Assembly: GCA_958347955.1 (NCBI GenBank) | Contig: CATVXH010000001.1 | Span: forward strand, 268,168 to 332,167 | Length of the DNA: 64,000 bases | Source of the DNA: an uncultured Sutterella sp. | GTDB lineage: Bacteria > Pseudomonadota > Gammaproteobacteria > Burkholderiales > Burkholderiaceae_F | Reading direction: 5' to 3' | Part shown: in pieces, positions 16,408 through 26,235 of the stretch | Layout: every line of letters starts with the position of its first letter | How positions within the stretch are numbered: position 1 is the first letter of the stretch | Notes under the pieces: model-generated | The model's input: only the letters and a program-made list of their open reading frames with translations | Databases searched by the model: none | What the model was told of the DNA's origin: nothing | Program-made: the position numbers and the translations under genes

Positions 16408-17751
16408 CTAACCGAGAAGCCCTGCGCCCGCGATCACAATGATGACGCAGGGCACAATAAATCGAATCAAGAAGTGAGTGACTGCCAACACTGAATTTGT
16501 CATTGGGTGGGTGAGAGTTAATTGTTTCTTCATCACCGGCCATACAAGATAGCCCCCGACAATCGCAATACCCATGGCTCCAATCGGCATACCGACATTA
16601 CATGTCAGGAAATCAAGAAGATCGAAGAAGGTCTTGCCCATAATCTTGAATTCCGACAATGATCCGAAACTTAATGCACAGATAACGCCAAGCACGGATA
16701 ACGCGATTGTGTTAAGAGCAATACTGTTTCTGCGGCTGAAATGATATTCGTCCACAAGAAACTGCACGCTCATCTCAAGAATGCTGATGGCGCTTGTAAG
16801 AGCGGCCACCAACAAACAGATGTAAAACAGGATAGCAAAGCCTTGGCCGAAGGGCAATTGGGCAAACACCGCAGGCATAGTGACAAAAGTCAAACCTGGG
16901 CCTGCCGCGGGATCTAAATTGAAAGCAAAAACGGCAGGCATGATCATCAGGCCGCCCAAAATGGAGGCCATGACTGCCAAAAATGAAATCCAAGCAACCG
17001 ATGTTGGCAGATTCACGGAATCGGAGAGATAGGAGCCGTAATTCATCATGGACCCCGAACCCAGCGAAAGAGAAAAGAAGGCGAAACCCATGGCGTTTAA
17101 AAGAGAAGCTCCGCTAAATGCAGCCGGATCGAATTTAAACATAAATTCCACGCCGCCCCAGGCGCCTGGCAAGGTCAATCCTCGAATAATTAAACAAAGC
17201 ATTAGGATAAAAAGTGTCGGCATTAAAAATTTGGAGATACGCTCAATTCCTTTTTCAACACCGAACAAAATGACGCCGGCAGTAAGAGCCAAGAATGCCA
17301 GTTGCATGGATACGGAGGCAACGCCATTGGTCACGAATTGATCAAAATAGCCTCCCAGTTGGGCTGTGTCGGTAATCAATCCTTTTCCTAAACAGGCGTC
17401 CAAAAGATAGTTAAGACACCAACCTCCGATTACCTGGTAAAAAGCGAGAATGAGAAAGCCCGTTAATACGCTGATTTTCCCCACCAGTCCCCAGAACGGT
17501 CCGCCAAAATGGCGTAGAGCGTGAGCGGCGCCGCCTCGGGAGGCTCTGCCCAGAGCCATTTCAATCATTAAAACAATGAAGCCAATGGCAACCGTCAGGA
17601 TAATGTAGGGGAGAATGAAAGCTGAGCCGCCATTGGTGCCGGCCATGTAGGGGAATTTCCAAATAGCTCCCAAACCTACTGCGGATCCGGCGCTAGCTAA
17701 AATGAAACCCAAACGCGTGCCCCAAACGGAGCGTTCAGAAGAAGTAGACAT
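16408..17751 (-). CDS. NSS-family Na+-dependent amino-acid symporter (copy 2 of 4)
   Basis: The 447-aa LeuT-fold transporter has the same TM1 block (LGFILASAGSAVGLGAIWKFPYMAGTNGG) and GPGLTFVTMPAVFAQLP as copy 1. It diverges strongly in the TM3-TM4 loop (YLLDACLGKGLITD) and in the helix 8-9 region (MSVQFLVDEYHFSRRN), so this is an old duplication rather than a recent repeat. The FNLDPAAGPG loop separates it from copies 1 and 3 (FGLEPTAGPG, FGLDPSAGPG). Substrate unknown. Confidence 0.88.
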   Translation of the reverse strand: MSTSSERSVWGTRLGFILASAGSAVGLGAIWKFPYMAGTNGGSAFILPYIILTVAIGFIVLMIEMALGRASRGGAAHALRHFGGPFWGLVGKISVLTGFLILAFYQVIGGWCLNYLLDACLGKGLITDTAQLGGYFDQFVTNGVASVSMQLAFLALTAGVILFGVEKGIERISKFLMPTLFILMLCLIIRGLTLPGAWGGVEFMFKFDPAAFSGASLLNAMGFAFFSLSLGSGSMMNYGSYLSDSVNLPTSVAWISFLAVMASILGGLMIMPAVFAFNLDPAAGPGLTFVTMPAVFAQLPFGQGFAILFYICLLVAALTSAISILEMSVQFLVDEYHFSRRNSIALNTIALSVLGVICALSFGSLSEFKIMGKTFFDLLDFLTCNVGMPIGAMGIAIVGGYLVWPVMKKQLTLTHPMTNSVLAVTHFLIRFIVPCVIIVIAGAGLLG

Positions 17752-17891
17752 AGTTAAATTCCGTTGTTAGTAGCATAGGATGGCACTCGTCGGATACCCC
17801 GTCAATCAAATATGTGGCCATCGAGCTTTTGTTGATAATAGAACTGGTATTCTATGCCAAACGTGTGAACTTCATATAAAAAATAAGGGAA

Positions 17892-17920
17892 AGCCCGAAA
17901 AAATGATTATTTTTCGGGCT
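17892..17920 (-). terminator. Intrinsic terminator after the third NSS gene
   Basis: AGCCCGAAAAA pairs with TTTTTCGGGCT around a short loop, 36 bp beyond the stop of NSS copy 3. Confidence 0.75.
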
Positions 17921-17956
17921 CAAATCCACTTGATTTCTGAAATTTATCTCAATTTT

Positions 17957-19291
17957 TTAAATACCAGAAAATAAGACGGTGAGCACAAGAATCGGAGCGA
18001 AAATGGCAATGCTCCAGCGTAGAATTTTGTATGTGCCTTCGCTGTATATGTGGGATTTATCGCCGCAAATATAGGGCATCACTTGAGGCCATGCCACCCA
18101 ACTTGAAAGAATGGCGATCATCAAGCCGCCGATCGGTAGGCTGATGTTGCTCGTGAGGTAGTCCACCCAGTCAAAAAAGGTTTTCCCAAGCCATTTGTCA
18201 TCGGCGAGGGGGCCGAAAGATAGGGCGCTGAATGAGCCGACAATCATAAGGCCCACGGTAGTGACTACGACCGCTTTGGGACGGCTCCATTTCCATTCGT
18301 CGTGTAAAAATGCCACATCAATTTCTAACATGGAAACAGAACTGGTGATAGCCGCAACCAGCAAACAAGCATAGAAAGTGATGGCAAAAAGATTGCCGAA
18401 AGGCATTTGAGCGAAAATCGCAGGCATTGTCACAAAGGTTAGCCCAGGGCCTGCGCTTGGATCCAGTCCAAAAGCAAATACTGAGGGCATAACCATCAAG
18501 GCGCCTAACAGTGAGCTCACAATGGTTAGAAAGGCGATCCATGCGGAGGAACCGATCAAATCGACTTTATTGTCGAGATAGCTACCGTAAGTGAGCATGC
18601 AACCGCTACCCAAGCATAGCGAGAAAAAGGTAAAGCCCATCGTACTTAAAAGAGCGTCGAAAGTGAATGCTTCCGGATTCCAGCTAAAAAGGTACTCGAT
18701 GCCCTGAAATGCGCCAGGCAGGAATAATGAGCGCACGATGATCACGAGCATGAGAACAAAAAGCAAAGGCATGAGAATTTTTGAAAGCCGCTCAATGCCG
18801 CTACTTACACCGTAAGCAACCACCCACGCGGTAATAATTAGAAAAAGCGCCTGATAGCCGATGGCTAACTCCGGATCTCCGGAAATCGAAGCAAAGTGAG
18901 CCCCGAGTTGAGCCTGATCCGTCACCAATCCTGAGCCCAAGCAAGCGTTGACAAAATAAGCAATGGTCCAACCGCCGATCGCGGAATAAAAACTAAGGAT
19001 CAGAAATCCTGTGACTACACCCAAATAACCGGCGCGTCCCCAATGTTTTCCTCCTAGTTTTCTGAATGCGGTTACGATGCAGCCCGCTCCAGCCCGACCG
19101 ACTGTCAGTTCAGCGATTAAAAGTACGAGACCGATCGTGAAGGTAAGAATGATAAATGGGAAAAGAAAAGCAGAGCCGCCGTTAGAGCCTACCAAGTAGG
19201 GGAATTTCCAAATGGCTCCCAATCCCACCGCCGCGCCGGCGCTGGCTAAAACAAACCCTAAACGGGAACCCCATGTTGAACGATCAGACAT
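17957..19291 (-). CDS. NSS-family Na+-dependent amino-acid symporter (copy 3 of 4)
   Basis: The 444-aa protein opens with STWGSRLGFVLASAGAAVGLGAIWKFPYLVG and contains GPGLTFVTMPAIFAQMP. Its TM1 ends YLVGSNGG where copies 1 and 2 have YMAGTNGG. It also has a distinct cytoplasmic segment, LHDEWKWSRPKA. Residue changes near the substrate site are to be expected between copies, so the four genes probably cover different amino acids. Confidence 0.88.
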   Translation of the reverse strand: MSDRSTWGSRLGFVLASAGAAVGLGAIWKFPYLVGSNGGSAFLFPFIILTFTIGLVLLIAELTVGRAGAGCIVTAFRKLGGKHWGRAGYLGVVTGFLILSFYSAIGGWTIAYFVNACLGSGLVTDQAQLGAHFASISGDPELAIGYQALFLIITAWVVAYGVSSGIERLSKILMPLLFVLMLVIIVRSLFLPGAFQGIEYLFSWNPEAFTFDALLSTMGFTFFSLCLGSGCMLTYGSYLDNKVDLIGSSAWIAFLTIVSSLLGALMVMPSVFAFGLDPSAGPGLTFVTMPAIFAQMPFGNLFAITFYACLLVAAITSSVSMLEIDVAFLHDEWKWSRPKAVVVTTVGLMIVGSFSALSFGPLADDKWLGKTFFDWVDYLTSNISLPIGGLMIAILSSWVAWPQVMPYICGDKSHIYSEGTYKILRWSIAIFAPILVLTVLFSGI

Positions 19292-19312
19292 ATTCCAACC
19301 TTATGATTAAGT

Positions 19313-19339
19313 TCGATTGCCCTTGTCACAGGCAATCGA
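19313..19339 (-). terminator. Hairpin after the fourth NSS gene
   Basis: TCGATTGCC and GGCAATCGA form a 9-bp stem between NSS copies 4 and 3. There is no run of T, so it is a weak terminator candidate. Confidence 0.4.
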
Positions 19340-19360
19340 GGCATGTTCAACAATTTTAGC

Positions 19361-20704
19361 CTAAATGCCGGAGACCAAAACAATCACCACCAGGGCTGGC
19401 GCCAAAATGGAAATGGTTAAACGAATCCAGGCGATTGTCAGTGCGTTATGAGGACGAATCGCCAGCATTTGAGCCTTCATGATGGGCCAAGCTTTCCAAC
19501 CAGCCAAAACGGCAATGCTTAGTCCGCCCAATGGCATCAAAATATTGGAGCAAAGGTAGTCGGAAAAATCAAAAAGCGACATGCCGTGAATCTCCAGCCC
19601 AGAGAATGAGCTAAAGGAGAGCGCTTGGATGCTGGCGAGAATAAAAAGGGTAATCCAGCACAGAGCGGTTGCGGAACGTCTGCGCATTTTCCACTCGTTA
19701 ATCAGGTAAGCGACAACGACTTCCAGCAAGGAAACCGAGCTGGTGATGGCGGCAATAAACAAGCAGATGTAAAAAGCCGATGCCAACACGTCCGATAAAG
19801 GCATTTGTTCAAAGATCATCGGGATTGTGATGAAAACGAGTCCGGTGCCGGCAGCCGGATCCATACCGAAGGCGAAGACTGCCGGTATGATCATTACACC
19901 GGCTAAAAGTGCGGCTTGTGTCGACAGGAAAGCCACCCAGACAGATGAGCCCGGAATATCGGTGCGGGAACTCAGGTAAGAGCCATAGGTCACCATGATC
20001 CCAGCACCCAGCGATAGAGAAAAGAATGTAAAGCCCATGGCATTCAAAATGGTGGCCCCGCTTACCTGTTCCCAATTAAACGAGAAAAGAAATTGCATGC
20101 CTTCCCATGATCCCGGCATCATGAGCGAACGGATGATGATGAAAATCATCAGTACAAAAAGAAGTGGCATCAGATATTTGGCGATCTTTTCAATGCCTTT
20201 TTCGACACCGAGTGCGACAACAGCGCAGGTGGCTGTCAAATATAGGAACATGAAAAAGACATTTACTGTACCGTTTGATACCAATGCGTTAAAGTGCTCG
20301 GAAAGAATTTTGGGGTCGCCGTTGACCACATTGCCGAAAAACGACTCAATCATATATGAGACGCACCAGCCTCCGATCACTGAGTAGTAAGTCAAAATAA
20401 TGTAGGCGTTTAAAACAGCTATTCCGCCAATAATTCCGAAGACGGGGCCGCCGACATTTTTGAGCGCATGAACGGCCGAGCCGCGGCCGGCTCGGCCCAT
20501 GGCGCATTCAGCCATCACCAGTACGATGCCGATGGTAAAAGTGAAAATTAAAAAAGGAACGATGAAGGCGGCTCCTCCGTTGGTGCCCGCCCAAAAAGGA
20601 AATTTCCAAATAGCCCCCAAGCCAATTGCCGAACTGGCGGAGGCTAAAATAAAGCCTAAACGAGAACTCCAAACGGTATCTGCAATGCTATTTTCTGAAG
20701 GCAT
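19361..20704 (-). CDS. NSS-family Na+-dependent amino-acid symporter (copy 4 of 4)
   Basis: The 447-aa protein is the most divergent copy. TM1 reads LGFILASASSAIGLGAIWKFPFWAGTNGG (PFW instead of PYM) and the TM7 block reads GTGLVFITIPMIFEQMP. I chose the ATG at 20702-20704, preceded by AAAGGAAAATCG, over an upstream in-frame start at 20749 because it gives the same short N-terminus as its neighbours. The gene faces the divergent MATE gene across a 186-bp gap. Substrate unknown. Confidence 0.87.
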   Translation of the reverse strand: MPSENSIADTVWSSRLGFILASASSAIGLGAIWKFPFWAGTNGGAAFIVPFLIFTFTIGIVLVMAECAMGRAGRGSAVHALKNVGGPVFGIIGGIAVLNAYIILTYYSVIGGWCVSYMIESFFGNVVNGDPKILSEHFNALVSNGTVNVFFMFLYLTATCAVVALGVEKGIEKIAKYLMPLLFVLMIFIIIRSLMMPGSWEGMQFLFSFNWEQVSGATILNAMGFTFFSLSLGAGIMVTYGSYLSSRTDIPGSSVWVAFLSTQAALLAGVMIIPAVFAFGMDPAAGTGLVFITIPMIFEQMPLSDVLASAFYICLFIAAITSSVSLLEVVVAYLINEWKMRRRSATALCWITLFILASIQALSFSSFSGLEIHGMSLFDFSDYLCSNILMPLGGLSIAVLAGWKAWPIMKAQMLAIRPHNALTIAWIRLTISILAPALVVIVLVSGI

Positions 20705-20890
20705 CGATTTTCCTTTTATCGATATCTGAGATAAAGTTGGTTTTGCCATTTTAGAGGAGTGCTACAAGAAGACGAAATTTATCCTAAGTGGTTTTAATTA
20801 TCATGGAATTTTCTTGTCATCAGAGTGCGTTATTGAAAAACTTTAAAATTTCGTGAACTAAGATGAATATGCGTTTTATAAACAGCCTTT

Positions 20891-22217
20891 ATGAACCGAA
20901 TTCCCGTTGATTCAAAAACGATATTTAAACTTTCCGCGCCGATGCTCTTGAGTCTAATTCTTGAGCAACTGATCGGATTGACGGACATCATTTTTTTTAG
21001 GTCGGGTAAGTGAGACCAGCGTGGGTGCCGCGGCTATCGGTGGTATAGGCTTTTACCTTTTAACCATGGTTGCTTTCGGCTACAGTATCGCTTCTCAATC
21101 CCTAATGGGAGAGGCCAACGGCGCAAAACGGTTTCATGATTTGGGTAATGTATTTCAACAAAGCGCCATTTTTTTAATCTTATTTTCTTTGGTGATCTTG
21201 GCCGTCCTCCCTCTTTGCATGGAACCAATTTTTGAGTGTTTGGTTCAGTCGCCTCAAGTACGCAGTCAAGCCCAGGATTATTTCTTTTGGCGCACGATCG
21301 GTATTGTTTTTGCCTTGGCATCGATTCTGTTTCGCGGCTTTTTCATGTCGATTTTGATGCCTCGAGTGCTGACGTATTCCTCGGTGGCAATGGTATTGAC
21401 CAATTGTGTGCTCAATTACATTTTAATTTTTGGGTATGGGGCTATACCGCCATTGGGAATTACGGGGGCGGCCATTGCTTCCACACTTTCTGAAGTGGCG
21501 GTGATCCTGTTTTTCATCGCTTATGTGTTGAAAGGGAAACTCCACAAAAAATACGATCTTTTTGCCTTTGAAGGTGTGGATAAAAAGCTCCAGTTGACCC
21601 TTTTTAAACTGGGGCGATGGATGATGTTGCAAGAGGCAGTCATCATGACCAGTTGGTTGCTTTTCTTTGTGTGGGTAGAGCACATGGGGGAAAGGGCGTT
21701 GGCAATCAGCAATATTGTCCGGTCTGTGTCGAATTTACTTTTTATTATCGTCCATGCGTTTGGCGCAACCTGTGGAGCCATAGGCGCGAATCTTTTGGGA
21801 GAAAATCGAGCTACTGAAATTGATGCAATGATGTTGAGAGGGGTAAGGCTATCGTTTTGGGTTACGATCCCCTGTTGTTTGTTTATAGCGATTTTCCCCG
21901 ATCCGATACTGGCGCTTTTTACCAATATCGACAGTTTGTCCCGGGCTAGTGTTGCCTCCGTGCGAGTCATGCTTGTTGGCTATTTGCTGTGTGTGCCTGC
22001 TGTGCACTATTTTTCTGTCTTCGGCTATTTGGGATGTACTCGTGAATCCATGATTGTCTCTGTGATAACGTCTTTTGCCTATGCGATTTACGCATTCATG
22101 ATTTCGAGATTGGTGAGCAATGTGGCTTGGGTATGGACGGCAGACAGTTTTTATTATTTTGTTTTGGGAGCTTTGGTTTGGTATTTCTGGAAAAATGCCA
22201 AATGGCGTGAACTTTAG
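20891..22217 (+). pseudogene. MATE-family multidrug/Na+ antiporter, frameshifted at a poly-T run
   Basis: Translation from the ATG at 20891 gives the MATE N-terminus (LSAPMLLSLILEQLIGLTDIIF) but hits a TGA at 21011-21013. The rest of a MATE transporter continues in the +1 frame to 22217. The switch falls at eight Ts (20991-20998). With seven Ts the frame would read DIIFLGRVSETSVGAAAIGG, the expected family sequence, and give one intact 441-aa protein with 12 helices. The remainder shows no further damage. It could be a real inactivation, phase variation, transcriptional slippage or a base-calling error. MATE proteins export cationic drugs using Na+ or H+ gradients. Confidence 0.85.
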
Positions 22218-22229
22218 TTAAACGCTCGT

Positions 22230-22265
22230 GCGGCGAACTCGAAGTCTATTTTTCGAATTCGCCGC
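22230..22265. terminator. Bidirectional hairpin between the MATE gene and spoT
   Basis: GCGGCGAA...TTCGCCGC with an inner TCGAA/TTCGA stem lies between the convergent gene ends. T-rich sequence is in the loop rather than downstream, so it may act as a barrier for both strands. Confidence 0.6.
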
Positions 22266-22286
22266 TAAAAGATTCGCACGGTTGCT

Positions 22287-24554
22287 TTAAAAAGAAGATT
22301 CGAACCGACGTTTAACGTCTTTGACGTTAGTAACTTGTTTCAGACTTCTCATCACACGCATCAATTGGATGCGGTTATCTACCTGAACCAAAAGTTGTAA
22401 TTCGGGATCGTTAAGATCATCGGGAATATTCATACCGACGATAGAAGATCCCTCTTGAGCGACAGCCTGAGTGGCCTGAAGGATGGCCGGGCGTATGTCA
22501 TTGACTTTGATGTCAATAGGAACGGTGAAGTGGTAATTGGCGGCTTCGCCCCAACTGGCCTCTTCCCAACGCTCAGCGTTATTGTTGCGTCCCTGTTGAG
22601 CGTGAATACAGCTGGCGCGGTGCACCGTGATACCGTGACCGGCTCTTTCAAAGACACATATATCATCGCCCCATACCGGGTGGCAGCACCGGGCAATTTG
22701 CGCGGTTTGACGTTTCCCTTTGACCAGAACCTGGATGTTGCCCTCTTGCCGCTCAGGTTCATTCTTTTCACTCATTAGCGCTTCCAGTCGGTGAAGGACA
22801 ACGACGAAGCTTGCCTTGCCAGAACCCACCAAGCAGTAGAGCGATGCGCGGGAGTCAACTTCATTTTCCTTCATGACGGTGTTCCAAATATCATCGGGAA
22901 CATTGTCAAGCGAGAATTTAACTTTTGCGGATTCCTCCTCAAGCACTTTGCGTCCGACTTTGACCGCATTGTCGAAATCCAGAGTTCGCAAATATTGTCG
23001 TACTTCCGCCCGAGCTTTGCCGCTTCGGACAAAACCAAGCCAACGAGGATCGGGGTGCGCCAAAGAACTCGTAGAAATTTCCACCATATCTCCGTTGGAG
23101 AGTTTGGTGTCAATATCACTCACTTGACCATTGATGCGGCATTCACGGACATGGTTGCCAACATCGGAGTGAATTTGGTAGGCAAAATCAATTGGAGTTG
23201 AGTCCTGGGGCAAGGAGATAATTTTTCCTTTCGGAGTGAAGACATAAATTCGATCCGGGAACAAATCCGCTTTGATATTTTCGTAAAACTCGCTCGTGTC
23301 GGAGGACTTTTGCTGTAAATCCAAAAGCGACTGCAGCCAAGCGTGTGTCAATGTTTGGATATCGCTTTCACTGCCTCGGTTCAGCCAGTGAGTTAAGATC
23401 CCTTGCTCAGCGATATCATTCATTTTCTCCGTGCGGATTTGGAACTCAACCGGAGTGCCGGCCGGTCCGATCACAGTCGTGTGCAACCCCTGATAGCCAT
23501 TGCTCTTGGGAATAGCGATAAAGTCTTTGAAACGCGACTGCACGGGTTTGTACATCATGTGCAACGCGCCGAGTGTACGGTAACAGTCTTCGCGCGTGGT
23601 GACGATAACCCGGAAACCATAGATATCGAAAACCTCTGAAAAAGACAGTTTTTTGATACGCATTTGGTTGTAAATGCCGTAACAGGTTTTCTCACGACCG
23701 AGCACTCTCCCCTTAATATTGGCTCGTTCAAGCATACGCTTGGTGTCATTGAGAATCTCCTCAAGCGCGGGACGGCGATTTTTCCGTGCGGCGATAAGCT
23801 CTCGGTAAAGCACCTCATAGCGGCGGGGATAATAATTCAGCAGACAAAGTTCCTGCAGTTCGCGGAAGGCATGGTTGATTCCCAGATGATGGGCCATCGG
23901 CACGTAAATGTCGAGGGTTTCCTTGGCGATACGGCGGCGCTTTTCGGGCCGCATTACGCCCAATGTTCTGAGATTGTGAAGACGGTCGGCGAGTTTGACG
24001 AGAATGACGCGCACATCTTTGCTCATGGCCAAAAGCATTTTCTTGAAACTTTCAGCTTGGGCAATCTCATTTGATGAGAATTTCAGTTTGTCGAGTTTTG
24101 AGACACCGTCGACGATTTCCGCGGTAACGGTGCCAAATATTTTCGCTATCTCATTTTTAGAGTGGCCGGTGTCTTCCAAAACGTCGTGCATCAAACCGGC
24201 TTGAATGGCCGCGCAGTCCAGATGCCATTCGGCCAAAATACTGGCCACAGCAATAGGGTGGGTGATGTAGGGTTCACCGGATTTTCGGAATTGACCAAGG
24301 TGAGCATCGTCAGCGTAACGATAGGCTTCTTTAATACGTTCGATATCGCTTGCGCTCATGTATTTAGAGCAAATATCGATCAGAGAAGCCGCAGTGGCGA
24401 TTCCGGCCTTTTTGGTAGCCGTCACCAATGGAAGTTCAGTTTGGTCTTCTTTGGGCGCGGGAGGCTCAACGGCTTTCGATTCGCCTTTGAGAACGGACTG
24501 ACGAATCGAGGCGAGAATGTCGGTAGAACCGGTTTTAAAATAATTGGGTACCAT
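22287..24554 (-). CDS. spoT: Bifunctional (p)ppGpp synthetase/hydrolase (SpoT/Rel)
   Basis: The 755-aa protein makes and degrades the stringent-response alarmone. The hydrolase HD domain is intact (HPIAVASILAEW...MHDVLEDT, about residues 80-115). The synthetase domain follows with GREKTCYGIYNQM, YGFRVIV and KSNGYQGLHT. A TGS domain (VFTPKGKIISLP) starts near residue 425 and a C-terminal ACT domain ends the protein. The motif set predicts that both activities are kept. GAGG lies 7 bp before the ATG. gmk, rpoZ and spoT are in the order familiar from E. coli, but a terminator separates rpoZ from spoT. Confidence 0.95.
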   Translation of the reverse strand: MVPNYFKTGSTDILASIRQSVLKGESKAVEPPAPKEDQTELPLVTATKKAGIATAASLIDICSKYMSASDIERIKEAYRYADDAHLGQFRKSGEPYITHPIAVASILAEWHLDCAAIQAGLMHDVLEDTGHSKNEIAKIFGTVTAEIVDGVSKLDKLKFSSNEIAQAESFKKMLLAMSKDVRVILVKLADRLHNLRTLGVMRPEKRRRIAKETLDIYVPMAHHLGINHAFRELQELCLLNYYPRRYEVLYRELIAARKNRRPALEEILNDTKRMLERANIKGRVLGREKTCYGIYNQMRIKKLSFSEVFDIYGFRVIVTTREDCYRTLGALHMMYKPVQSRFKDFIAIPKSNGYQGLHTTVIGPAGTPVEFQIRTEKMNDIAEQGILTHWLNRGSESDIQTLTHAWLQSLLDLQQKSSDTSEFYENIKADLFPDRIYVFTPKGKIISLPQDSTPIDFAYQIHSDVGNHVRECRINGQVSDIDTKLSNGDMVEISTSSLAHPDPRWLGFVRSGKARAEVRQYLRTLDFDNAVKVGRKVLEEESAKVKFSLDNVPDDIWNTVMKENEVDSRASLYCLVGSGKASFVVVLHRLEALMSEKNEPERQEGNIQVLVKGKRQTAQIARCCHPVWGDDICVFERAGHGITVHRASCIHAQQGRNNNAERWEEASWGEAANYHFTVPIDIKVNDIRPAILQATQAVAQEGSSIVGMNIPDDLNDPELQLLVQVDNRIQLMRVMRSLKQVTNVKDVKRRFESSF

Positions 24555-24632
24555 ACAGCACCTCTTTGTTAACTCGCCTCTGCCCGCAATAATTACCTGT
24601 CAAGGCACGCGGCAAGCAGAAGTTTTAGAGAC

Positions 24633-24674
24633 AAAAAAGCGAAGTTCGGCCGCGGCCTTAACTTCGCTTTTTTT
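24633..24674. terminator. Terminator between rpoZ and spoT
   Basis: AAAGCGAAGTT and AACTTCGCTTT enclose an inner GGCC/GGCC stem, with A/T runs on both sides. Used on the minus strand it would stop rpoZ transcripts before spoT, so spoT would need its own promoter or read-through. Confidence 0.8.
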
Positions 24675-24680
24675 ATTGCA

Positions 24681-24884
24681 TTACGAAATGCGTTTGAACA
24701 TTTCATCGCGGGTGATTTCACCCTCGGCGATTTCACGCAAGGCAAGCACCGTGGGCTTATCCTTGGCATCCACTCGGGCTACGGCCCCAGAGGAGAGTTG
24801 GCGGGCGCGCTGAGCGGCCGTCAACACCAATTCAAAGCGATTGGGAACTTTCTTCAAGCAATCTTCAACAGTTACACGAGCCAT
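24681..24884 (-). CDS. rpoZ: RNA polymerase omega subunit
   Basis: The 67-aa protein matches omega: [30 protein letters not shown] at the N-terminus and [10 protein letters not shown] near the end. Omega assists assembly of beta' and, in proteobacteria, forms part of a ppGpp site, which fits its position between gmk and spoT. gmk lies 38 bp upstream. Confidence 0.95.
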   Translation of the reverse strand: MARVTVEDCLKKVPNRFELVLTAAQRARQLSSGAVARVDAKDKPTVLALREIAEGEITRDEMFKRIS

Positions 24885-24922
24885 AATTCGTTATAAAAGT
24901 AAAAAAATAACCACATTCTGCT

Positions 24923-25558
24923 TTAATTCAAAAGCGGAATGCCTAAATGTTTGAACGTTTCGCGTTCGCGCACCGATTGAGTCTTAAAACTCAAACGAGA
25001 AGCGCGCACAATAGAGATTAAATCTTCCGTTGCACGATCAAAATCATCGTTAATTATAACGTAGTCAAACTGTCCCGCATGGACCATTTCGGCTCCTGCT
25101 CCGGCCAGACGACGGGCAATGACCTCATCTGAGTCGGTGCCACGCTTGTTAAGACGTGAGCGTAAAGCCTCAATAGAAGGCGGGAGAATGAAAATACCCA
25201 CCACGTCCGGGAAAAGACGTTTGACTTGAAGAGCACCCTGCCAATCAATTTCCAGCAACACGTCATGACCTAAAGCAAGTTCTTCGGAAATCCATTTTTT
25301 TGATGTTCCGTAGTAATTGCCATGAACATAGGCCCATTCAAGAAAGGCATTGTCTTCCTTGAGTCGCTCAAACTCATCGATCGTAACAAAATGGTATTCC
25401 CGCCCATTGAGCTCTCCCGGGCGAGGAGAGCGCGTCGTGTGAGAAATCGACAAATGAACAGAGGGATCCGCTTTTAGTAAAGCGGCAACAAGCGATGATT
25501 TTCCTGCCCCCGACGGAGCGGTGACCAGAAATAAACGCCCGGCTTTTTGATCCAACAT
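24923..25558 (-). CDS. gmk: Guanylate kinase
   Basis: The 211-aa enzyme phosphorylates GMP to GDP. The P-loop APSGAGKSSL lies at about residues 14-23, with the GMP-binding HTTRSPRPGELNGREYHF block after it and EIDWQGALQVK further on. This is the normal length. It heads a gmk-rpoZ pair; nucleotide supply and alarmone genes are thus adjacent. Confidence 0.95.
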   Translation of the reverse strand: MLDQKAGRLFLVTAPSGAGKSSLVAALLKADPSVHLSISHTTRSPRPGELNGREYHFVTIDEFERLKEDNAFLEWAYVHGNYYGTSKKWISEELALGHDVLLEIDWQGALQVKRLFPDVVGIFILPPSIEALRSRLNKRGTDSDEVIARRLAGAGAEMVHAGQFDYVIINDDFDRATEDLISIVRASRLSFKTQSVRERETFKHLGIPLLN

Positions 25559-25588
25559 AGAAGATCCTTTTGGGTTAATCCTACAATT

Positions 25589-26224
25589 TTAGCGAAGTTG
25601 GCAGTTAAAAAGATCAAGACCGAAGGATTTTAAAAGTTCGCAGGTTTCATATATTGGCAGTCCCATTATGCCGCTGTAAGATCCGCTGATTTCGGTGACG
25701 AATGCCCCTGCCAGACCCTGAATGCCATAACCCCCCGCTTTATCGTAGGGCTCGGCCAAACGAACGTAAGCCTCGATTTCTTGTTCGGACAAGACCTTAA
25801 AATGAACAACAGAAATATTGACCAGAGTTTTCAAATTTTCCGGTTGAGTGCCCACACAGACGGCGGTGCGAACTTCGTGGGCGCGTCCGGATAGACTTCT
25901 GAGGAATTCTTTGGCCTGCTCCTCATCATTAGGTTTGCCGAGTATACGGCCGTCAACAATGACGGTTGTGTCAGCCGAGAGGAGTGGCAAAATAGGACTG
26001 TGATCACGTTTTAGTTTTTCAAAACCGATTAAGGCTTTTTCACGCGCAATGCGCACAACGTAATCTTCCGGTGTTTCATTTTCGAGTTGAACTTCGTCAC
26101 CTTGAAAGTTTCGAAGAGTGTGGTTGTTGCTTGCCACGATGATGGGTTGAAATCCCAATTGTTCCAAAATTTCCTTTCTTCTGGGACTTTTGGAGGCAAG
26201 GTAAAGGGTAAGGGCCTCAGACAT
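25589..26224 (-). CDS. maf: Maf-family nucleoside triphosphate pyrophosphatase
   Basis: The 211-aa protein begins LYLASKSPRRKEIL, the Maf substrate-binding signature, and contains ADTTVIVDGRILGKP and the closing GYGIQGLAGAFVTEISGSYSGIMGLP. Maf proteins hydrolyse non-canonical or excess NTPs, including dTTP/UTP or methylated nucleotides depending on subgroup. The subgroup is not assigned here. I chose the ATG at 26222-26224, preceded by GAGG, over an in-frame GTG 15 bp upstream. Confidence 0.9.
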   Translation of the reverse strand: MSEALTLYLASKSPRRKEILEQLGFQPIIVASNNHTLRNFQGDEVQLENETPEDYVVRIAREKALIGFEKLKRDHSPILPLLSADTTVIVDGRILGKPNDEEQAKEFLRSLSGRAHEVRTAVCVGTQPENLKTLVNISVVHFKVLSEQEIEAYVRLAEPYDKAGGYGIQGLAGAFVTEISGSYSGIMGLPIYETCELLKSFGLDLFNCQLR

Positions 26225-26235
26225 TCTTTGAAACC

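Noticed and set aside
14923..20704. Recent DNA duplication among the NSS genes
   Set aside because: Shared stretches are family motifs; loops and helices differ throughout, so these are diverged paralogues rather than repeats of recent origin.
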